DNA of 64,000 nucleotides from Owenia fusiformis (Eukaryota; Annelida; Polychaeta; Sabellida; Oweniidae): the NCBI GenBank assembly GCA_903813345.2, contig CAIIXF020000007.1, positions 11,415,730-11,479,729 of the forward strand. Direction: 5' to 3'. Position 1 is the stretch's first letter. Every line of letters starts with the position of its first letter. The notes under the pieces are model-generated. The model did not search any database, was not told the origin of the DNA, and saw only the letters and a list, made by a program, of their open reading frames with translations. Shown piece after piece: positions 18,701-32,300 of the stretch. The position numbers and the translations under genes were made by a program.

Positions 18701-20300
18701 AGCTTTAGCTCAAAATAAAATACAATTCATTTGTGCCCTGGTGATATAAGGTGAAAAATTATGTTTTTTGTTGCTATGACAACTCGTTTAGTTATAAATG
18801 GGACTTGGGCTAGCTGTATATACATACAGTTCTGTTAATCTTAGATATGGTACAATGAGACATATTTGCCTTTACCCTCGGATACTTCATAATTTACAGA
18901 ATTCAAATAAAATATATATACAAAACAAATATCTAACAAGATCAGGATGATGTCACATAATGTTGCCATAACAATTAAATAATGACATCAAAATTTTGAC
19001 ACCATAATATCTGAGATTTATAACCATCACATAGGAAACTATCCAATTTCTAAAAATATGCCATATCTTACAAACGAAACAGTATCGGGTCAAACCTGAA
19101 AACACCCAAAATGAGTAATAAGATGAGAGAAAATCATATTTCTTATAAAATAAATTGATTACGACCAAACTGACATCATTTGTAAGAGTGCAAAATTGGC
19201 ATTTTCTATGCTTTGCTAACACAATGTATTTGTGCGCAGCAATGCATTAGGGCTCTGACAGTACTGCATTTAAATATTTGGGTTTAATGCAGAAAACTGA
19301 GAACTGTATCTCAGTGTACTGTCGGAGACCTAATATGCATTCAGTTTGAGTATGCTTATGTAAGATGCAAGTAACAAATGCAAGTCTAACAGGTGTAGGG
19401 AGGAAATAATATTGCAGTACAGCAGATATGGGAGTGAGACAGATAAGTTGAGTACAACAATGCCTAGTTGAGTACAATAATGTTAAATGGAGTACAATAT
19501 TCAGTCGAGTCACTTAGCGTGTCCCTGAAAGTCAAATGCTTCACACCATAAATAATTTGATATGCTGTTTAATTTGAGATATGCTGTGCTTTTGTGTATA
19601 TGACAATACAGTTCACTAGCCGACACAGAGATTGACACATGGAGTTCTTTTGATTTTCATTTGTCCCAAGATACCATCAACAATTACTTGTCCAAATTCT
19701 AGAGTCCAGATTGAGACACAAACTATTGCAAATATCTTGCAAGATGTTGAAAGTACTCAGATGATGATAGCTCGATGATGATACTGTTCAATGATGATAA
19801 TATTCACTGCTGCTGTACTGTTGAAGGAGCCGTAAACTTGACTTCTTCGCAATTATCTCTAATATCAACGATATGTTTCCTTTGCAAATGGACGGATGGA
19901 AAATCTCATATTTTCCAATATAATAACTTGACCCGATAGCATGTCAAGGGATTCTAGCCGTGGGGGTTAGCTATGAAAACCTCAAGATGAGTATCAGGAC
20001 AATGCAGTCTGGTTCTATAGCTAAGGGGGTATATACAAGGATATGCTATATTCTACACTAGCTCTATATGGATATGTTTTCACAACATCATAAAATCTGC
20101 AAATATATACATAGTTTCATGATCGACCAATCATAATTAGTCTACATCTTCAATCCTGATTAGTTCCATATATACATGAATAATTTAGTTTCTGGTGACT
20201 CCTCGTAGCATGATTGATTGTTGATTGATTGTTTATTTGTTTGCTTGTTTAGATTATGTTTGCTTATTGCTCATCATTGTCATGGATACAGTTGCTATGG
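15736..20300 (-). other. Probable 3' UTR / 3' region of the RNA-binding protein gene
   Basis: No exon with family similarity found on either strand. AT-rich. It contains a short degenerate repeat of gttgagtacaataatg at about 19447-19500. Assignment as 3' UTR rests only on position between the last recognised exon and the paired AATAAA near 15760. Confidence 0.35.
15756..15769 (-). promoter_or_regulatory. Two - strand AATAAA poly(A) signals
   Basis: TTTATT on the + strand at 15764-15769 and again at 15756-15761 reads as two AATAAA on the - strand. This is the likely end of the RNA-binding protein gene if its 3' UTR is long (inference; several kb of 3' UTR would be needed). Confidence 0.4.
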
Positions 20301-20303
20301 TTA
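20301..20303 (-). CDS. RBPMS: Possible stop codon of the two-RRM form (exon starting with TAA)
   Basis: An acceptor cgcttctttaccag lies 3' of the last recognised exon and is followed at once by TAA, giving GAG|TAA, so the protein would end KNKMGE. If the intron is kept instead, translation adds [13 protein letters not shown] and stops. Weak, because the exon has no coding content to test. Confidence 0.3.
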   Translation of the reverse strand, partial: 

Positions 20304-23300
20304 CTGGTAAAGAAGCGTGCTTTGGTTTGCCAGGGTGGGCGATTGTAGGGATTGTCCAGGTAAAAACAATTGATCTTCCCTTCCTTTCTGAAAGTACAAA
20401 ACATTTTGTTCCAATTCAAAAAGTATACTATATAAAGGACTATTTTGTTATTTTTATTAAAGCATTCTAGTAGACAGTAGACAAGCTACTCACGCAAGAA
20501 TACAAAAAGATTGTGACATGATTCAATGGGACTAAAAATGGGTCTAACAATAGATGTTCATATCATGAGGTGTTTAGCTTTCATTGTGTTAACAAACACA
20601 ATGATTTACAGAAGAAGTCTTATTTCTTACCTCGCCCATTTTGTTCTTGGCAAACTCTATCCTGAGTCCCCCACCTCTTTCAGACGATAGTAGGACAAAC
20701 CCTTGCAGACGCTGCATAGCTTCATTAGCAAACCGAAGATCCTGCATGGAGAACACAAAACACAAGTTAAAACATCACTCCAATTTACAGCAGCATAAAG
20801 TTTGTTATTGGGAGGGGGGTAAAATGTTTTTGGTTATTTCATTATATCAGTTGATGTAGTTACTAAGTATTAACAAAGTCACTGGGACAGCCAAACATAC
20901 TTCCAAACCTCAAAATACATTGGTTTCCACATAATAACTAATACATTGATAAAATCATGCATGTTCGATTCCATTGTACAAGTACACATATTGTAAAAAT
21001 CTTTTGCAATTTGTTAAAAGAATAGGCACATGGCTCAATGAATTGTGGGTGATTTAATGAACTAGTTTGCATCCTAGCCTTTGAATTTGGGCTTCCTCCT
21101 TCATTCAAATTCTTGATGCAAGACATTCATGAAAAAAATAATAAAAGTTCACAGAGCACTGGGCTTAAATCCTTAATTAAATCTGGGATGAATATAAGTA
21201 TGTTTATCCCAAATGCAATAACAAGATCAGCTGAAAAGATTGCCACTTTCAGACAAGAAAATTCGGAGTCTAGACTTCAAAAACCCGGAAATCTGATTTA
21301 TAAATGCTATTAAATTCAGTGAGTCATACTAACCTGATATTCAACAAATGCTACTGGGGAGCCACCTTTATTGTGCATCTTGAGTCGACTAAAACCAGGG
21401 AAACTGAAATACAAACAGATGCAAACTTACACAATATGCATGGAATGAAGTAATTGTCATTGTTAAGGATACATATATTTTTAGCTCATTTATAAAGGGG
21501 TTATTTTTCACATAAATATAAGAACAACCATATAGGTTACAAATCAATTAGATATACAATGGGTCAAAGAATGGGCACATGAAGGAATGGAGTTGATAGG
21601 AGGGCACAAACACTTCAAATTCAATTAATGTTAATTAAGAACATAGAAATCTGTGAACATACTTCATACCATCTCAAAAAGGACAATTTCCTGTATCATT
21701 TCTGATAACACTTTGAAAAGTTTCAGAGTATTCGATACAGTAGTTTGTTGGCATACTGCAGCAAACCAAAAATGTTTTCTGTATATGAGTACATCAATTT
21801 CAAATATGTGTTGGATCCATATCGCAAAACATATGCATCTTTATCCATGAATCCTTAAAATAATTGGATCAAGCAGCATCTCATATAGAAACCAGATACG
21901 GTGTCAAAATACTTAGTCTAACACAGACACAAATCCTTAAATAACATGAGTTCATGTTCAATCGATTAAAACATATATACCATTGAAAAAATATTAGAGG
22001 GTTAAATAAAAATCCCATGTTTATGTGCGCATGCTTGTGAAACAACATCATATATAGAGGGCAGTCTAGTAACCAACACCTATAGTGCTTCAAAATAAAA
22101 AAATAAATAAATGTAAATTTCCATCAAATGATGTTAAGTTTAATTCTGATTATTCTTATAAAAAACTCAATATGAGTAATTAGGTAGGTAATTTGGTTCT
22201 TGAAATTTGCAAAAATAAAATGCTACCCTTACCAAGGAGAATAAAAAATGAAATGTTGCAAAAATTGGTCTCCAGTAATGATATACTGTATTTATATTAC
22301 ACTATCAAGGAGTATCAAGATCCACACATTGGTTTCTTGTTAATTTAAAGCTTTTGTTACATTAAGCCAAACAAGCTATTTTGTTATACTGTTTGTTATA
22401 GCAATGATTCCAATATGTAACAACAACAACAGGGGATTTTTGAACTTTTGGAAATGGGTAGAAGGATGATTGGAATACACATATAGGCAATATTAAAAGT
22501 GGGTGATGTATTAAAACTCCCATATGATTCATTGGATTAAAAGCCCTTAAAGATAGAGATGTCAAAATCATCCTTAATCGTATTTGGAATCTGACACCAT
22601 AGCATGTGCATCCAGGTCAAAAACAAAATCATTGCTATAGAAACAGCCATATTAGAAAACCAAGATTCTAGAGAATATTGTTCATAAAGCATGGTATCAA
22701 GACATACCTAGAGAAGATATCTTTCAGCTCTTGTTCTGAACTAAATTGGCCTAAGTTTGCTACAAAAAGTGTGGAACAAGGCGCGCTATGTGCAAGTTGA
22801 CTAACGGCTGTTTGAGTAGCACTGCCAGTCGTGTTAACGGGGCTCGTTAACACTGGGCTGGCAGCGAGGTGCGGGTTTGGAAGTTGTGCTAGGGCAGCAG
22901 GGTGGTGCTGCGCAACTGCTGCCAGTGCCAAGGGACTTGGTGTCTGAAACATATAAGCAATGCGGCATGGTCACATGGCCACCATCGCTTAGCAACTGTC
23001 AGCCTCGGTCTTCATCTACATCTACATCTGGAGTCCTGGACTCTGTTGCTAAAATCTTGACTTGTTCCCCCAATCGTGAAATTTGTACTCCTTTCAAAGG
23101 ACATATTTTTTGAGTATAGCAGACTGTGAATTGCCAAAAATGAATTGTTGAATTTGATAGAGCAGCTTAGTAGAACACCTTTAATGATTGAACTTTTTTG
23201 TATTCAAACTTCGAAACCATATCATGTTCCAAATTTGAAATTGGATAGATTAATTTGATAAGGAATTTGCATGTTAGAGTTTATGATATGAGAAAAAATT

Positions 23301-26300
23301 AAAATCCACAAAATTGTGAATGTATTGGGATTTTGAATTCACTCACTGAATCAAAGAAACTCAAGTTTCCCCATTTTTAGGGATAACATGCAGAAAATGC
23401 GACTGTGAATTAATGTTTTGAATGTAAGCAAATTAAAAACATACCATCAAAACAACAATAGAGCATGCAATCTCTGAAAGCAAATGCTCCAAAAGATAAT
23501 AAAATTATGTCAAAAGGGCACCCCAATTTCCCCTGTAAAGTTAAAGGTTCCAATTTCTTCTGATAGATGAGGATAAGCTTCAAACAAGGACAAAAATTAA
23601 GGCGGGGGGAGAAAATCAAAAAGGTTAAGACATAAATAAACGATTACCCATCGTCCCTTGCAGATTTGGTTAACATTGAATGGATTGCTAGCTAGGGAAT
23701 GACGATGTTAATAAAGACTGTGACGTGATAGATGGCGTGGCTGACAGTTACTGTGATGGCACTATAGTACAGATAACTACGTATCACTACTCGAGAAAAA
23801 CAGCTGACATGATGTCATATGCACAAGGTCATTTCTAAAAAAATACGGAATTACAATTCTTGAAATTTGATTGTATATCTATATGATATTGACACAGTTA
23901 CCTCATGAAAAACAAGAATTGTAATTCACCATAATTCCAAGAAATGACAACTGACTGCAAGGGTAATTCATGGTGTTTATAAAGGTACATTGCTTCACTT
24001 CATTGTACAATGTCATACTACATTGTAGATTGCTGTACTTCATTGTATATTGTAGTACTTCATTGTCCAATGTACAACAAATGTCATAATACATTGTATC
24101 ATGAGACTGTCCCACTACTTTGCAATGTATATTATTGTAAAACATTGTACATTGTCTTTGTACATTGTACATTTTCATACTACAATGCACATTAAACACC
24201 ATGACTACTACAATGTCAGGTATATGTCCCAACAAACATTGCGCTTTCAAATTAACACACCAACCACCAACTTCCAAAAATAAATCTTTTAAACACTTTT
24301 AGAATATGTACTGACAAATAAGAAAATGTATTCAAACATAAAAAGCATAAGGAAAATCAATGAAATCTGGAGTAAATTCCAAACAAATAATGAATTTAAT
24401 AGTTAAATTCCATGATATCAAGAATTTGACAATAGGGGAGAATTTTCAAGATGCTTAAATTCTAAATTTTGAACTTTTAATGAAGCAAACGGATAGCTTA
24501 TTTGGTGCATTAATTTGCAAAAGAGCAATGAGAGATGCATCTTTGTGCGAGATACAGTACATAATAAATATACATAAATACACATTTAATGTTTGGAAAA
24601 TTAAATGTTGATACAAATTATTTAAGAATACATGTAATCCCAGGAAGAAAATTTCAAGTCCGTAAGGATGTGAACCATAGTTATTTCAGAAAATATCTAA
24701 AAGCTTATATTTTAGTTGCTAACAAATTAACATCAAAGTTTTTTTCGAAATGCACAAATAGCCTTTTTCATTTAGAGATTTTCTAGAAAATTCTAAAAGA
24801 CTTGAAGTTTCCTAATATGCATTTAATCATAAAATTAGAAAAAATGTTTGCATCTTTCTACAGAAGCCAAGATGTTAATATGCTATGATGTAATTATAAT
24901 TGAGACATTTTGGATGTACACACACAACCTAGCGGCCTAGAAGATATATACTAACATGAAAGTCCTACATACATACTCAAAATTAACTCCTGAAGGTCTA
25001 TGAGACCCCATTGTTGAATAGAACTAATCTGATAGATTTCTTATGCAAATTTTAGCAATGTTTTATGTTTTTCTCACAGAAATGCCATACCCCTATATAT
25101 TTAACACTCGCAAGTCAAAATATTAAAATAAAATCTAGGTAGACAAGAGTTAAATATTATTGCAGTCATTGTAAATCACAATGAAACACAATTGATGTAC
25201 AATGGCCAAATAAGGGTATTGAACCAGGATGAAACAATTATCAGATCCAGGTCAGGTCCAAAATACTCGTGACACTTCCTATATTGTCCAATTTTCGATA
25301 AATTCCAGTGAAATATATAATAAGCGTGTGCTCTGCATGCGTTGTCCATGCAACCTTATAAACTAGACCATCTGGGAAAAACATAAAACAGAGTTAACCA
25401 CAGGGCCCCTGAAGGGTTTTTCTTTAGGAGAAAAGGGTGATGCGTTTAGTGCCTAAATTGATGTGTTTATTGACTTATCTGATGTGTTCAGTGACTATAT
25501 ACAGGGTGAGGCAAAACAAAAACACTCAAAAATGTTTGTTTCTGGCTCACTCTGAATGTCCAAATTTTTGGAACAATATTCAAATCAATATCTTAAAAAC
25601 AAAATTTGTTCTAGGGGTGTTCCCCACCTTCTAGGGCCCTGATAGCGTAGAACTATCCTCGCTAGATTGTGATGCAGTGCTTGGTGTTGAATACAACATA
25701 TAGATGTCGCCTGAGAGTCCCCTTACCTGAGATAATGTTGTTTGATGTGCTGCGGAGACAGGAAAGGGCATTTGGGCCTGAAATAAAACAATGACGTCAA
25801 AAACATATCCTCATTTACAATTTTTATAATCCAGTGTGAATTAACTCTCATTTACAGTCGAACATTCAAGGTTTTGCACTATAAGAGACATTGTTATAGG
25901 AAAGTCTTTGGTTTGAAACATTAATGCCCGACTGTACAGAATGAAGTTCAGTGCCCTCTATTGTCAGTGTGGTTAACTGTGACAGGGGAGGGGCTTCTAG
26001 CAGTGAGCAGCCAGTGTTGTCATGGGAACATAGAAACATATCAACTTCACCTTGGAAAAATCACTCTCTGTTTGATAAAGCTTCAAAAAGCATGCCTTAA
26101 AACAGAGAGCAACGTTAACAAAAACATGCCTTTGATATTGAAAGAAAGATAAGAGTCTATTTAATGCAAAATGTGAAGTGGCAAATAAAATACTTAAAAT
26201 CATGGCAGATCTTATATCAGACATGTCACATTTTGTATTTAATCCTTGCTCAGATACTGTATATCAATTTCAAAACCATGTTTATTAAAATAAATTCACA

Positions 26301-29300
26301 TGTTTGTGTTTTAATAAGCATGCCTGTTGTACGTACATTACTTTCATATGTGGTGTTTCACTGTTTAATAGCATGCTTATGTAGAAAATGGAGACACAAT
26401 AAGAGACAGGTCAATATTCCAACATCCATCAAAAACATTTAATTTAAACTAAGCCCAGCCTCCCTCTTTAAACAAAACTTTTTTTCATTGTTGTTCCAAA
26501 ATAAAATGAAATGGACTTCCTCCCCCCCGAATATATAATTTCATCTTTTGACATTTGTCAATATGTTGATCTGATTCCTAAGATACTACATTTCCAATAT
26601 ATCATGTGAAGTTGATAGTTCATGTTTCATGATTCGACAAACCTGTGGGAAATGAAATATATTTGTTAGATGAGTGATAATTCTTTCATGTACACTTACA
26701 TATAAGGTTTTCATTCCTGTGAAATACAAAGGGCAATATCAAAATATAAATGCTTTTTCGCAAAAATAATCAAACAAAGGCTCAGTCTACCCACATCAAA
26801 TTTTCACAATCAAAGCTGGCTTTTTTACCACAACCCGCTTATTTTGATTCATTTTGCGAAAGGACACATTGATATTTGAGATGAACCCTAAATTAGTATT
26901 TGTTGATCCATAACATGTGAAAGTTATATAATGCAATCCATGACTAAACTATTTAGTCATCGATTGCCATACTCGTAAGTAAGAATTCCTAAAAATATAA
27001 AAGAAAATTAATATGTGACAAAAAGCTAGCCTATGTCAATATAGGGGTGATGTTCAGTATTTACATGTTGGCATGTATACATGTAGCATTTTCATTCTTT
27101 ATAAACCTAAAGCATTTATGACTTAAGTTCTTTATATATTTCCCAATTAATTCATTATCATAGCCTTGCCCAAGTCGGTATTTTTTACTTATTTGATCTT
27201 GAATTATTACCGCCTTGTACAATCCAATACACCTGCGCTGATATTATGCAGAGTTATTCAACGGTTTCGAGATTTCCATAATACCTACGCTATCAGGGGT
27301 ATCGCGAAACCTTATTGATTAAGAGATATACGCGTGGACACGACGTGTGACTTCAGGCTGATTGACCAATCAAAACGTTATCAGGTTGACCTGCATAAGC
27401 AAAGCAATCTTCCCGATTTGAAATTCAATGATCTGATCAATCGTTCCTTTAGAGTTACAATATATTATGTAATTAAATGTACCTAGGGAATGTAAGAGTC
27501 ATTAATATAAATTAAATCATGCAATAGATTTAAAACTGATTTCGCGATGAAAATGCAAGACCGAGTCCAATGTAGCGGGTGTAGTCGATCAGTGATTGAA
27601 TCTCAGCCTACATGTTCATTTGAATTCAGCGATCGTTTCAACGTTTATTGTTGAAATCTTCTCACTTTCTTACCGATCGATGCTCCGGCATCCACTAAAC
27701 TCTGATTGATATTTATCTGATAAAATATTTGTATTTTCATGATGAATTCATGCAAGATTTGTTCGTGAAAAGTCCCGGCGAAAAGTAAAGTGTACTTGTT
27801 TTTGACCGTGCATAATAATGAGCTAACGCTGCAGGGCAGTCGTTGATTGGTCAAATTTTACCGACATAAACATTGAGTCGGTAAAGCACGTGGTTTTCTC
27901 TTTGGTACAAGGCGGTCATAATAGAAATCAAGATAGTAAAAGAGACCGACTTGGGCAAGGCTATCATTATCATTACTCAGGTACTTTTGTACATATCCGT
28001 AAAGCTCTCAAAGAACATTTATCATTTATTGAAATCTTAGAAACAAAAACACAATTCTGTAAGTTTGTAAAACTTATTAAGGTCAACTGTGCTTGGTTAC
28101 TTCTAAACATGTGCTATGTTGTCTATAAAAGTGTGTCACAGTGTCCAGCAGACTACCAAAATTTTCATTTTATTTTCATGTATATTGGACAACTCTTTAG
28201 GCTAATGGGAGTTGCATCTTTTCATGTTGCCTCTTACTTTATCAGTACCATCCCCTACCCTCCTCACTTCTTCCCTTACACAGTCTCATTCACAAATTGG
28301 GATTCTTTCCTTTTCAGAGAATGTCTAAAATCTAATTTCAAAAGATGAATCCTCCTTCAAGTAATTCTGAGAACATGTTATTGCAAAGTTTCATGTAGTG
28401 TCTTGTTTCAACAACTTCTTATTGAAAAGATTTCAAGGGGAATCTTGTTTCAAATAATCCAAAGAACTTCTTATTGCAAAATGTCAAGAGGCACATCCTA
28501 TTTCAAAGAATTCTAAGGTGCCGGAGGACTGGCATGGGATTATACAATTTTTATTATAATAAATATAATGCCTGAAACATGATCATTGTGAATTCCTCTC
28601 ATCTGCATTTTCAAGTTCTTTATTTAAATATGAGTTTAAGGAAGGGGCAGTTAGGAAATTATTTAGGAACATGCCTTGTAGTGATGCCATTTTACAGTAC
28701 ACACTCCACAAATATTGCAGTCAAATCATGGGCTATAGTCTTGTTAAAATTCTATGATATGACAGAGTCATTTTATAACTTAGTCATTTTGTGATATTTC
28801 ATGTTTGGAATAATTAGGTCATTTTTGAGCAAATGGAATTATTCCAATCTGAACTGGTTGGCATATTCAATATGTGTTGAGCCAATTTCACAAAAGAAGC
28901 CTTCATATTTCAACAAGCCCATCAAATACAACAATATTTATGTTACTAAACTACTATGTGACTATATACTTTAATCATACGTAAAACTGATGTTAATTAT
29001 ATGTTTAGTAATAGTTACTTAGCGTGAATTTCCACATGTTTGTTTTCAACTGATATTACTCTACATGACCGTGGTGTCTAAATATGTGGGGATTAAATAT
29101 GGTAGATCACATACAGTTGCATTGCAAATATCTAATAATGAAAAACAGTCATATTAAATATGTGACGGAAACTTTGTCATGCATCATCCATTGCTACAGT
29201 GCGTTATGGTTTGTTATTGCTGGTGGGGGCAACGTTCGCATCATCATCCCCAAATTGTGATGTAAATCGGGACTATCTTAACACTAGCAGAATAAAATAG

Positions 29301-32300
29301 GAGGGTTGAACCTTTACATTGTTTCCCCCATGAAATACATGAGAAAATATGAGCAGGCATGATTAGGCTCATGCTATTAACTCATACATATTCACGAGCA
29401 AAACAAAACATTTCACAAACGATGTGAAACAGAAATATTTGCAAAGGTTGGTTCAAGTTGTAAGCCGTGTGTCACAGGGGTGCAATATAACGTATCAAAG
29501 TGCCTGCCCTGTTGCTGAGGAAGCTGATGTTGCTATGGTGATGTAAACAAACAAGTAACCATGGCAACCAATCAGTTGCTATGTGTTGCCCGGTGGTGAG
29601 ACCGGGCTGTAGTGTGTGGAGTGCACTCGCAGAAAGATGGTGGGCTCAGGAACCTACAAAATTCACCAGAAAGAGTTGGGAAAGATGTTTATGTACCTTG
29701 CATGCACTGTTCTTCACTTGTAGTAGAAGTAGGAATAATAAGTTAAATGGTGCCAATCAAAATGATCGATGTAAAAATTCTCATATTGCCAGTGCTAAAA
29801 TTTGCGTTATTTACTAAAATTCCATGGAAGTTCAACACATGTATGAACAGAGATATTGTAAACTGTGCAAGCCGGGGGAATGTGTGGGTAAAAAGTAAGA
29901 TACAATACAGGTGAGATATAAAGTGCCTGCAAGGTACATGTTTCAGGTGTAAACATGAAGGTGAAATGATGCCAACAACTCTTGTATATATATCCGCTAC
30001 CTTCTCCACGTTAAGTTCCACGCTGCACCATTAGATAGATGGCGCTATTGGTAAGATACCATTGATGGCGTAACACCAAATAAGGCACCACCGTGTTCCA
30101 TGAGGTTGTCCTGTAAATAAATATAATTTCTTACTTGTGTAAAAAGTATTTAATACAATCATGCTTGCCAGCTTACATTGTGCTCATTGAAAACCAACAA
30201 ATTCTTGAGTTTTTACACAATTCAAATATCAATATTGGATGTACATGTACATAAATTCATATTGTTAATTGCAGTGCATGCCTGAACACACACTTTAATG
30301 CAATCTAAAACATACATTTACAAGTTATGTTATTGAGTGGTAAATCAGACTCTAATAGTCTACTAGGATAGAACAGTCGAATTCAAATATATATGAACAC
30401 ATTGTTGTGTATTATAACTTGGAAAAATAGCCATGGTAAAGTTGGAAAACTCTCAATAGATTATTGAATTGAAATGCATTAAATAATCTCAATATGTACA
30501 AAATAAAGTATAATTCTGTCAAATTTCGACTTTAAATCATATATCCGTATGTAGTCAGTATGAACTTCATTGTTGATGCACTTTGGTCACAAATACTCAT
30601 AGCCCTTGCATTACAACATGTGAACCCCATGCATGAACTATATGAAGGTTGAACTCACAGAAAGTGGTACCTGAGCTAGGGAAGGGTGCATTAGCCCAGG
30701 ATGGTGTAATCCTGCAGCTGCTGCTGCTTGCATCATCTGGGGGTTAATCTCTGTGTATGCTGTTGGGAGGTGGGTCCATGCTGCTGCGTCTGTCGCACCT
30801 GGGAAAAAGGCGGGACCTATTTCTTCTGTTGTTGATTAAAGAGAAAAACAACACAGCAATCAACACACGTCTATATAAGGTTAACAAAGCAACATCAACA
30901 GGGATTGATTGGACATCAAGACACTATCTTTGACATATATTTGAAAGACAAAATAAAGACAAAAGATCACTTGAATAACAACTAGTTTGCTTGGTGATTA
31001 ATTCCAAGGAAACTGTTATGTTGTCTCTAAATTCCATACTCAAGGTTGACTGCTATTATTGTTATTTCAGATTGCAAAAAACATTTGATCATTCCCAGGC
31101 TGACTTAAGTAAACAAGTAAATTATTGACCAGAGGATGATGCATCGTTGAACATTATATTAGAATCAGGGGTTTCATTAGCAGCATGCAACAAGTGATTT
31201 TCACCAGTTGTTTTCACAAAATCGCTTGTTGTTTTAGGGACTTTTCCATGTTAAATTTATGATTTCCATTAATTTTGCCCATTGTTTTCATTTATTTAGC
31301 CCGTTGTGAGAGATTCTAGTGAAACCCCTGAGAATGGACACCTTTGGAATCTATAGAGAGTGTATATGTCAAAGACAGTGACTAAACCTTCAATCATTCT
31401 ATACCAAACAACTCTAATCAGCATTAGAGCTCCATCAATTGTGTTATAGTACTATGCCCTGATAGAATACTTCACAATGATCACTCAATCTCTTTCAATT
31501 AGGAATATCTGATTTCCATTCATGATGTTATTCTTTTTGTTTCACCTTCATGCTAATTTCTTGTATTCCCCTGTAATTTCAACGAATTCTACCCACTAAC
31601 ACCATATAAGGAATGATCATTGTACGTTTCTATCAAGGGTTCCAAATAAGGTAATTTCAAAACACTTAAGCAATACAATTGTGAATAATTGCTACTTGGA
31701 TGATTTGATTATTTCAATTTCATTACATACTATAAGATAAATAGGGAGAGAATATGTTCTAACATTAACCATCACAAAGTGTGATTTCAGATGGGAGAAC
31801 TATCGCTCTTTAAAGTACGAGACGTACATACATTCATTTCTGTATATGTTGATTCTTAATTTTATTGAATGATTTAGTTTTTATTTGTCATTTTGCTCCT
31901 CCAATGTTGACTATTATTTAATATTTTAATTCTTTAAAAATGTCCTTTATTGCTATCAATAATATGATAAACAGCATGGTTAATTAAATAAGCTGAGTAC
32001 ATGTATAATGTATACTTTAGAGGTCCCCATCAATTCCGAAACTTTTTCTACCAACAATTTAAATTTGACCATTTATGCTGGTTTGGCAAAATATGTAACA
32101 CAATGTATGGATATAAATTATATATATTCTTTCACAAATAATTTTTTTTATTTATTTAGTCTCTTCAAAAGTGAATTGGATCAGAAGTTAAATATTTAAA
32201 TGATCGGGTACTTATTGTGGCACCCCTATTGTATACTATTCCACATGTATATCCATGGTTATCAAAATGTTGGGATAAGCCACTATCAAAAACGACATGT

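Noticed and set aside
23903-24277. 124-codon - strand open frame
   Set aside because: Made by the CATTGTA repeat, which lacks stops in this frame.
26590-26646. - strand acceptor tttcatttcccacag followed by [18 protein letters not shown] and a stop
   Set aside because: Good acceptor only; no similarity, and no signal on the other side. Not enough to call an exon.
27890-28348. 152-codon + strand open frame
   Set aside because: It starts inside the right end of the transposon at 27161-27963 and crosses its border and target duplication; no domain seen.
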